Below are positions 44,911-50,691 of a DNA stretch of 50,691 nucleotides, piece by piece; positions within the stretch are counted from its first letter, which is position 1, and each line of letters begins with the position of its first letter. The position numbers were made by a program, and so were the translations under genes. The stretch comes from Acidimicrobiales bacterium (GTDB lineage Bacteria > Actinomycetota > Acidimicrobiia > Acidimicrobiales > SHLQ01). The DNA lies in the NCBI GenBank assembly GCA_020629375.1, contig JAHDDK010000025.1, forward strand, positions 1-50,691. Direction: 5' to 3'. The notes beneath the pieces were generated by a model, which was not told the origin of the DNA, made no database searches, and saw nothing but the letters and a program-made list of their open reading frames with translations.

Positions 44911-45995
44911 CCAATCCGAGCTCTGCGCTCGTCCTCGACAATCTTCAGCTACGCGGATTTCGCTCACATACCGAACTCGATCTCGAGTTCGCCCGTGGCG
45001 TGACTGCGATCATCGGCCCCAACGGTTCGGGCAAGACGAACATCGTCGAGGCAATCGGCTGGCTCGCCACGACCCGGTCGTTTCGCGGGGCCCCGACCGA
45101 CGCATTGATCCAACGCGGTGCTGACGTCGCGATCGCTCGGGCGACCTTGCACAGCGATGACCGGGAGTTGCTGCTCGAAGCCGAGCTACCCCGCACTGGC
45201 CGAGCGCGGATCCAGATGAACCGACAACGGGTGGCACGTGCCCGCGATCTGCTCGGCGTGCTCAACATCACCGTGTTCGCCCCCGACGACCTTGAGCTCA
45301 TCAAGGGGTCGCCGGGCGAGCGGCGGACCTGGCTCGACCACGTCTTGCTGGGCCAGCATCCGCGCAACGAGGCCGTGCGTGCCGAGGTCGACAAGGTGCT
45401 CAAGCAACGCAATGCGCTGCTCAAGGGTTGCGGCGGCCGGCTCGACAACGACGCTGCGTTCACCCTCGACGTGTGGGACTCCAAGCTCGCGTCGGCTGGC
45501 GACCAGCTGTGTGCGTTGCGTGCGGCTGCGGTCGCCGATCTGACCCCGCACGTGCAGCGGGCGTTGCATGCGGTGGCTGGCGAGAATCACGAAGTTTCGC
45601 TCGTCTATGCCGCACCCTGGTTCGACTCCGGGCTCGGCCCGGCGTTGGAGGCGGCCCGCAAAGACGACGTTCGGCGGGGTGTCACGACGGTCGGCCCACA
45701 CCGCGACGAGGTCGAGGTTTCCCTCAATGGCATGCCCGCCCGCACCCACGCGTCACAAGGTGAGCAGCGTTCGCTGGCGCTCGCCTTCCGGTTGGCCGGC
45801 CACGAGCTCGTCCGCACGACAACGGGTGTCGCGCCACTCCTGATCCTCGACGACGTCTTCTCTGAGCTCGATGACGGCCGCGCCACCGCGTTGGTTGACG
45901 CGCTTCCGGATGGTCAGACGTTGTTGACCTCGGCCACTGATCTGCCTCCGCAGGCTCGAGCCGACGCGACGATCCGCCTCGGCGGTACAACATGA
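44907..45995 (+). CDS. recF: DNA replication and repair protein RecF
   Basis: A 362-residue RecF, an SMC-like ATPase that loads RecA at single-strand gaps with RecO/RecR. Walker A is GPNGSGKTN (37-45), the ABC signature is SQGEQRSLAL, and Walker B is LLILDDVFSELD; the THASQGEQR and TVGPHRDEVE blocks are typical. The GTG at 44907 is chosen because it gives MTNPSSALVLDNLQLRGFRS with the usual N-terminal strand and overlaps the preceding stop by 4 bp; the longer upstream open frame is a shadow of the DUF885 gene. The stop overlaps the next gene in an ATGA junction. Confidence 0.97.
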   Translation: MTNPSSALVLDNLQLRGFRSHTELDLEFARGVTAIIGPNGSGKTNIVEAIGWLATTRSFRGAPTDALIQRGADVAIARATLHSDDRELLLEAELPRTGRARIQMNRQRVARARDLLGVLNITVFAPDDLELIKGSPGERRTWLDHVLLGQHPRNEAVRAEVDKVLKQRNALLKGCGGRLDNDAAFTLDVWDSKLASAGDQLCALRAAAVADLTPHVQRALHAVAGENHEVSLVYAAPWFDSGLGPALEAARKDDVRRGVTTVGPHRDEVEVSLNGMPARTHASQGEQRSLALAFRLAGHELVRTTTGVAPLLILDDVFSELDDGRATALVDALPDGQTLLTSATDLPPQARADATIRLGGTT

Positions 45996-46333
45996 CCGGG
46001 CCCGATCGGCGGCGAAGCGGTCGCAGGTGGGGAGATGGTCCGCGACCGATGGGGCAGGCCGTCGACCGCCTGCTCGGTCACCTCAACGCACCGCGCCGCG
46101 ACACCGTCGAGGCGATCTTCGAACGCTGGCCCGAGCTCGTCGGCGACGTCATCGGCACGCACACCACGCCGATGCGAGTCGTGGACGGTGAGTTGCATCT
46201 CGAAGTCGCCGATCAAGCATGGGTGTCGGAGATGGAATGGATGTCAGAGGAACTTCTCCGTCAGATCACGACCAAGCTCGAGACCGATGAGATCCAGGCA
46301 ATCAAGGTGCACTTGGCTCGATCACCGCAATAG
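45992..46333 (+). CDS. DUF721 / DciA-like protein
   Basis: A 113-residue protein of the DUF721 (DciA-related) family. The core MGQAVDRLLGHLN...VEAIFERWPELVGDVIGTHTTPMRVVDGELHLEV is the family hallmark, with the Trp of ERWPELVG and a VADQAWVSEM stretch. DciA is a loader/partner of the replicative helicase in many bacteria, and actinobacterial DUF721 genes commonly lie between recF and gyrB as here. The ATG overlaps the recF stop by 4 bp. The N-terminal 20 residues are basic. Confidence 0.9.
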   Translation: MTGPDRRRSGRRWGDGPRPMGQAVDRLLGHLNAPRRDTVEAIFERWPELVGDVIGTHTTPMRVVDGELHLEVADQAWVSEMEWMSEELLRQITTKLETDEIQAIKVHLARSPQ

Positions 46334-46551
46334 AGGCGACATCTAAGAAGTCTGTCTCAGTTCGATACGTAATATATAGATCCTCTTCACACCATTTCAC
46401 TATTTTTCAATGCATGAGAGATTGGCCGCCGGGATGTGTCGGCCGCCACATCGAGACATCGTTTTGAGAATCGCGTTCAGGGGTTGGATTGGGCCTTTGG
46501 TACCACTCGGGACCGACAAGGGTGAGTCGTGATCACGAGGAGGAACCACAG
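46334..46551 (+). promoter_or_regulatory. AT-rich leader/promoter region of the LuxR-type gene
   Basis: About 46345-46420 is visibly AT-rich against high-GC surroundings, with TAATAT (46370-46375) and TATATA (46373-46378) as possible -10 elements and an ATTTTTC run near 46402. The region separates the recF/DUF721 operon from the regulator pair. Strong Shine-Dalgarno GAGGAGGA lies at 46537-46544, just before the ATG at 46552. I saw no clear DnaA boxes. Confidence 0.5.
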
Positions 46552-48846
46552 ATGCGCAAGATGCGGGGTGTAGCTGACCTCAGCGAACGCCAGCAGTTCA
46601 CTGACGGTGTGGAGGCTGTCGTGCGAGGCGACGATTCTCGAGTCATTGTTGCGATCGGCGATCGAGGGGTCGGCAAGACGATGTGTCTCGATTGGGCAGA
46701 GGACCGGGCTCGCGATGGCGGGTGTGCGACGATTCGTCACCACGGTGCGTCGGATGAGCCGAGCGTCTTGATGGCGTCACTTCGCCAACTCGAGTCCGCC
46801 CATGCGGTCGTCATCATCGATGACGCTCATCTCTTGACATCGGGCGAAACGGACGCCCTCGTGTCGGATTTTCGACGGCGAGACGGGCTTTCCTATGTGC
46901 TTGCGATGGACGCGACCGCTTCGATTCGACGCTCGGTCTTGTCGCGGATGACATCGATCGTCACTCACCTCGACGTGCTCACCTTGGAACTACTCAGCCG
47001 TGAGTCGACCGTCGACCTCGCCAGACAGTTCGGTTGGCGAGGAGATGAAACCGCTGGTGATGAGCTCCATCGCGAAACGCAAGGGAATCCCAAACTCATC
47101 ATTGCGGCATCGACGGATTGGGCACGCCCATTCACGAACCCGGTCTTTGAGTCTGCGGTCGTCGACCTTGCCGGCGTGGACGTGGACAAGGTCGACCCGT
47201 TCGTGGCGAGAGCGCTGGCGTGGATGCTGCCAGCTTCTGATGGAGAACTGACGGCAATGGGCGAAGGCCTTGGCATCGACAGAAGAGAATGGGCTCGATC
47301 GGTTCATGAACTCGTACTCGCAGGCGCACTTCACGAGGTCGGATGGGGTGACGGCCGGACCGTGCGTTTTACCCTGGAGGCCACCCGCAACATCTTCCGT
47401 GGGCGAGCAACGATGGCCGAACTCGAAGAGTTCCGATCTGCCACCTTTTCGCTCGCCGAGGCAGCGAGCGTGTCGGGGGACCCGCGACGTATCTCGTCGG
47501 CACTCCGGAGGCTCATCGACCAGACGAAGGACCGCACCCCATTCGCAGGTCGAGAGCAATCCCGCGTTCGCCAGCTACTGATCGATTGTGCGCTCGACTT
47601 CCCCAAAGAGGTTCGCACGCTCGCGGCACGTGCATCTCTCGTTGACCGCGAGCTCGATCTCCTCGTCGATCTCGGTGAGGGCGTCCAACGCGATTCGCAC
47701 TCGAGCACGGGACTCGCCAACCGAGCGATCGCCAGCCTCCTCGGAGAACTCGTACCGGTCGCCGAACTGACTGCGGTCGAACCGTCTCCGATCGTCGATC
47801 TCGCAGCGATGCAGAGCAGCCGTCCACTTTCACCCGGCGCCCAGTCAGAGACCTGGCATGCGGGATTCATCGATGCAGTGACCTTTGGGGACCTCGATCG
47901 AGTGTTGACCACGGAGGTGGCGTACGGAGTGGCGTCCGGCCTCTCGAGTCGATTGGTCGATGCTGGTCATGATGCAGCGCGAGCACTCCAGGGCCAGTTC
48001 TGCGAACTCGACGATGACGACGAGGTCGACCCGGTCGCGTCGGTCGCTGTGCTTCGTTCGCTCAGCGCCACGATCCGTGCCGCTCGCGCTGGTCACCAGG
48101 TGCGTCAGCCCGTCATCTCTGTGTTGCCGCGGCTGCGACCGCTCAGCATCTACGCCCACTGCTGGTGGCTCGTGACACAAGACGAGCCGCAGGCGCCCGA
48201 GCGCACGATTCTCGACGAGATGCTCGAGGATCCCGGTCCGCATGCACTTGGACTGTCGTTGCTGCTTCGGCACCGCTTTCTCTTCGATGGGACCGATGTC
48301 CAAGACATCGTTCGCTGTGAGACGCGGATCCGCCCAGACGAGAAGTCTCTCCCGGGGCCCCAGATCCTGCTCGCCCATGCCGCGGCAGTGAGGGCCCTCA
48401 GGGTCCACGGTTCTGAAAGTGGCAAGGATGATTTCGATCGAGCGTTGCAGCTCGCCCGCTCGTTTGGCTTGCATCTCGAAGCACTTGATCTGTCGATCGA
48501 GGGGGTCGCCAATTGCTCACTCGATGAGTCTGCTCGACAGCTCTATCGCCAGCTGTCCCATGGCGATGATCAGCATGCGCACGCTCGCTTGCGGACGATC
48601 TTCCAGCAGCAGAATGAGCCATTGCCTCGTCGACGACGCAACGATCGCGAAGCTCTTGATCGATCAATCGTGCAAGCGGTGATTGCAGGGAAGACGAATG
48701 TCCAGATCGCCGAACAGTTCTTCCTCAGTCCAAACACGGTGCGGAATCGTCTGGCGAAGTTGTACCGGCAGCATGGTGTTGGCAGCCGGCTCGACCTTGC
48801 GATGAAGTTCGCAACAACCATCGATGAGGTTGCTGCCGTCGCCTGA
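46552..48846 (+). CDS. LuxR-type STAND ATPase transcriptional regulator
   Basis: A 764-residue regulator of the large ATP-binding LuxR (LAL/MalT-like) type. The ATG at 46552 follows a strong GAGGAGGA, so I prefer it to the in-frame upstream start at 46489. Walker A is GDRGVGKT (36-43) and Walker B is VVIIDDAH (86-93). A helical middle region, probably a sensor or superhelix, spans about 250-690. The C-terminal LuxR/GerE helix-turn-helix includes KTNVQIAEQFFLSPNTVRNR (714-733). Such proteins bind an inducer, hydrolyse ATP and activate target promoters; inducer and targets are unknown here. It is followed 88 bp later by a TetR-like gene. Confidence 0.9.
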   Translation: MRKMRGVADLSERQQFTDGVEAVVRGDDSRVIVAIGDRGVGKTMCLDWAEDRARDGGCATIRHHGASDEPSVLMASLRQLESAHAVVIIDDAHLLTSGETDALVSDFRRRDGLSYVLAMDATASIRRSVLSRMTSIVTHLDVLTLELLSRESTVDLARQFGWRGDETAGDELHRETQGNPKLIIAASTDWARPFTNPVFESAVVDLAGVDVDKVDPFVARALAWMLPASDGELTAMGEGLGIDRREWARSVHELVLAGALHEVGWGDGRTVRFTLEATRNIFRGRATMAELEEFRSATFSLAEAASVSGDPRRISSALRRLIDQTKDRTPFAGREQSRVRQLLIDCALDFPKEVRTLAARASLVDRELDLLVDLGEGVQRDSHSSTGLANRAIASLLGELVPVAELTAVEPSPIVDLAAMQSSRPLSPGAQSETWHAGFIDAVTFGDLDRVLTTEVAYGVASGLSSRLVDAGHDAARALQGQFCELDDDDEVDPVASVAVLRSLSATIRAARAGHQVRQPVISVLPRLRPLSIYAHCWWLVTQDEPQAPERTILDEMLEDPGPHALGLSLLLRHRFLFDGTDVQDIVRCETRIRPDEKSLPGPQILLAHAAAVRALRVHGSESGKDDFDRALQLARSFGLHLEALDLSIEGVANCSLDESARQLYRQLSHGDDQHAHARLRTIFQQQNEPLPRRRRNDREALDRSIVQAVIAGKTNVQIAEQFFLSPNTVRNRLAKLYRQHGVGSRLDLAMKFATTIDEVAAVA

Positions 48847-48934
48847 CCCACATTCTCCCTCCAAGTTTCAGCGAGGTGTGATCGCTAAAGACTTCGTCTG
48901 CTAGACCGATCGGCGTGGGAGACCGGGAGGTCTG

Positions 48935-49999
48935 ATGGTGACGCCATTGACGAATCGCGATCGCGGCATCGATCTAGTCGAGCGCCTCTCTTCCAAGGAC
49001 GAGGCGCTTCGAACCCTTCTCGAAGCGATACGGATGCATGGTCATCGAACCATTTCGATCCGTGTGCTTGCGCGGACCGCGAGTCTGAGTACATCGTCGA
49101 CCCATCGAGTCTTCGGCGACCTTGGAGGTTTCATCCTCCATGCTCGATTTCTCTTGGTTGATGAAATCTGGTCGCTCGATGTTTCCGAACGGCTACGACT
49201 CCTCCAGGAGCTCTGGATCTACGAGCCAAACGTTGCTCGATTCGTTTGTGATCCATTGATTGGCACCGCACCCCTTGTCAGTAGCTGTAGCGATGAGGTG
49301 GCGAGCGCCAGCGCCCTGTCGACCCTGTTCGGTCTCGATTGGACGATGACTCTGTCGCCTCGAGATGTGCTTGCAACATGCGGCCGAGATCTTCTCCAAG
49401 CTGCCAATCGGGTGGCCGAGCTTCGCGACGATCCGCGGCCCGAGCCGCTGGACGATGGACCGCTCGCATCGGTGGTCGGCGAAGGCAAATGGGGTCAGGC
49501 ACTGATCGACACCGTCCGTCGTCAGGGGTCGTTCACCATGGATGACGTGGCCACCGAGGCCGGGGTATCGGTGTCGACCCTCTATCGACATCACACACAG
49601 GCCACTCTGACGCACGAGATCATCGCCCCGGTTGGCATCGTGCTCCTCGATGGCATCGATCGCATCAGCAATGATCCTGTCGACCGGTTGATCGTCGCCG
49701 CGGACCGGTACGAACGTCTTGTCGACGGGCAGCCATGGGTGGGGCGACTCCTCGGTAGCTCGCTGCTCGGTGGTTCTGAACGACGACCGCTACATGCCCG
49801 CCGAACACTGTTCACGACGTGGATCGAGGACCAGGTGGCCGAGCTGTACCGCGAGAATCGGCTGACGACGGCCGGTGTACGAATGTGGCCGAGCATCCCG
49901 TCGTTCTTGATGGCGCCGATCGTGGCGACCGCAGCCTCCTCGCCCGACGCTCGAACCGCGTGGTGGGTCGCTCATGCTGTCTCGGTCTTCATTCGGTGA
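48935..49999 (+). CDS. Double-HTH TetR-like regulator
   Basis: A 354-residue protein, nearly twice the usual TetR length, with two TetR-type N-terminal helix-turn-helix segments. The first (about 38-66) reads RTISIRVLARTASLSTSSTHRVFGD; the second (about 199-225) reads FTMDDVATEAGVSVSTLYRHH. Each is followed by a helical stretch that could be a ligand or dimerisation domain, as in an internal duplication or fusion of two TetR proteins. The ATG at 48935 follows GGGAGG. It lies 88 bp after the LuxR-type gene and 107 bp before gyrB. A covalent dimer binding an asymmetric operator is a plausible consequence, but this is inference. Confidence 0.8.
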   Translation: MVTPLTNRDRGIDLVERLSSKDEALRTLLEAIRMHGHRTISIRVLARTASLSTSSTHRVFGDLGGFILHARFLLVDEIWSLDVSERLRLLQELWIYEPNVARFVCDPLIGTAPLVSSCSDEVASASALSTLFGLDWTMTLSPRDVLATCGRDLLQAANRVAELRDDPRPEPLDDGPLASVVGEGKWGQALIDTVRRQGSFTMDDVATEAGVSVSTLYRHHTQATLTHEIIAPVGIVLLDGIDRISNDPVDRLIVAADRYERLVDGQPWVGRLLGSSLLGGSERRPLHARRTLFTTWIEDQVAELYRENRLTTAGVRMWPSIPSFLMAPIVATAASSPDARTAWWVAHAVSVFIR

Positions 50000-50106
50000 G
50001 CTGGATGGCGCAACGCCTCGATGGCCATCGTCGTGTCGAACGGCTCTCGAACCGGTCGCAGCTGGTAGAATGACGCGGTTGTAGCTCCCGCCCGAAAGGC
50101 GCTGAT

Positions 50107-50691
50107 TTGAGCGAAGAATCTGCTTCCTACAGCGCAGAGAACATCACTGTTCTCGAGGGTCTCGAAGCCGTCCGGAAGCGCCCGGGCATGTACATCGGCT
50201 CGACGGGCCCGGCAGGCCTCCATCACCTCGTGTACGAGGTCGTCGACAACTCGGTTGATGAGGCGATGGCGGGCTACTGCACGACGATCGAGGTGATCCT
50301 TCATCCCGACGGGTCGGCCGAGGTGCACGACGATGGTCGAGGGATCCCGGTCGGTGAGCATCCGCAATACGAGGGCATGTCAGCCGCCGAGGTGGTGCTC
50401 ACGGTGCTTCACGCCGGCGGCAAGTTTGGCGGTGGTGGCTACAAGGTGTCGGGCGGACTCCACGGTGTGGGCGTCTCGGTGGTCAACGCGTTGTCAACTC
50501 GTGTCGAGCTCGGGATCGACCGTGACGGCAAGCACCACTTCATGGACTTCGCCGATGGTGGTCAGGTCCAGACCAAGCTCGAGGTGCGCGGTGACGCGCC
50601 GGACAACCGAACCGGCACGTCCGTCCGGTTCTGGCCAGACGGCACGATCTTCGAAGAGACCGAGTTCCGCGCCCAGACGCTGCTCGACCGA
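50107..50691 (+). CDS. gyrB: DNA gyrase subunit B (partial, N-terminal)
   Basis: 195 codons are visible, cut by the window end. The start is the TTG at 50107 ([20 protein letters not shown]), preceded by GAAAGG. The GHKL ATPase motifs are intact: [23 protein letters not shown] (catalytic Glu/Asn), [30 protein letters not shown] and [12 protein letters not shown]. GyrB supplies the ATP-driven half of the gyrase that introduces negative supercoils. It is preceded by two regulator genes instead of directly following the DUF721 gene. Confidence 0.97.
   Translation, partial: MSEESASYSAENITVLEGLEAVRKRPGMYIGSTGPAGLHHLVYEVVDNSVDEAMAGYCTTIEVILHPDGSAEVHDDGRGIPVGEHPQYEGMSAAEVVLTVLHAGGKFGGGGYKVSGGLHGVGVSVVNALSTRVELGIDRDGKHHFMDFADGGQVQTKLEVRGDAPDNRTGTSVRFWPDGTIFEETEFRAQTLLDR

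Noticed and set aside
46334..46551. Replication origin next to recF/gyrB
   Set aside because: The stretch is AT-rich, but I saw no cluster of DnaA boxes and neither dnaA nor dnaN is present.

Overview
The window is high-GC, densely coded actinobacterial DNA. The mix of a recF-DUF721-gyrB block, very large secreted repeat proteins, an LAXTG-type wall-anchor signal, lipobox lipoproteins and a DddP-like M24 enzyme suggests a marine Acidimicrobiia-type bacterium (Ilumatobacter-like). The lineage is an inference from gene content; no rRNA or other marker settles it.

Layout. (1) 1-5954: tail of an unknown + strand gene, then a leftward pair: a 1771-residue SARP/BTAD - Ser/Thr kinase - STAND NTPase - transmembrane - beta-propeller protein, with an ECF-like sigma factor 1 bp downstream. 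(2) 6153-13961: a divergently transcribed 2602-residue secreted protein with beta-helix-like stretches and a C-terminal alpha/beta-hydrolase-like triad. (3) 13955-20269, leftward: coiled-coil protein, processive GT2 beta-glucan synthase, HlyD-like membrane protein and GH81 endo-beta-1,3-glucanase, joined by 2-bp gaps or 4-bp overlaps, then a beta-carbonic anhydrase. This reads as a synthase-dependent beta-1,3-glucan (curdlan-like) locus. (4) 20459-21248, leftward: a Flp-type pilin N-terminus fused to a secreted domain, broken by one extra base. (5) 21319-23450, rightward: a DddP-like M24 metalloenzyme and two small lipoproteins; a 24-bp tandem repeat duplicates the ribosome-binding site and start codon of the second. 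(6) 23666-27520: a secreted beta-propeller plus seven Ig-like repeats, ending at a strong bidirectional terminator shared with a crotonase on the other strand. (7) 28518-42596: a surface protein of about 4.7 kilo-residues with about 15 DUF11-type modules, ten SdrD/Cna-B-type modules and an LAFTG sorting signal, followed by a third small lipoprotein. (8) 43249-46333: DUF885 peptidase-like gene, recF and a DUF721/DciA-like gene in overlapping frames. (9) 46552-49999: a LuxR-type STAND regulator behind an AT-rich leader and a double-HTH TetR-like regulator, placed between the DUF721 gene and gyrB. (10) 50107-end: gyrB, truncated by the window.

The strongest candidates for new biology are the compact beta-1,3-glucan synthesis/processing module; the one-polypeptide SARP-kinase-STAND-propeller regulator coupled to a sigma factor and facing a huge secreted hydrolase-like protein; and the wall-anchored giant whose C-terminal repeats are being homogenised at DNA level. 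No tRNA, rRNA, CRISPR array, transposase or prophage gene was seen.
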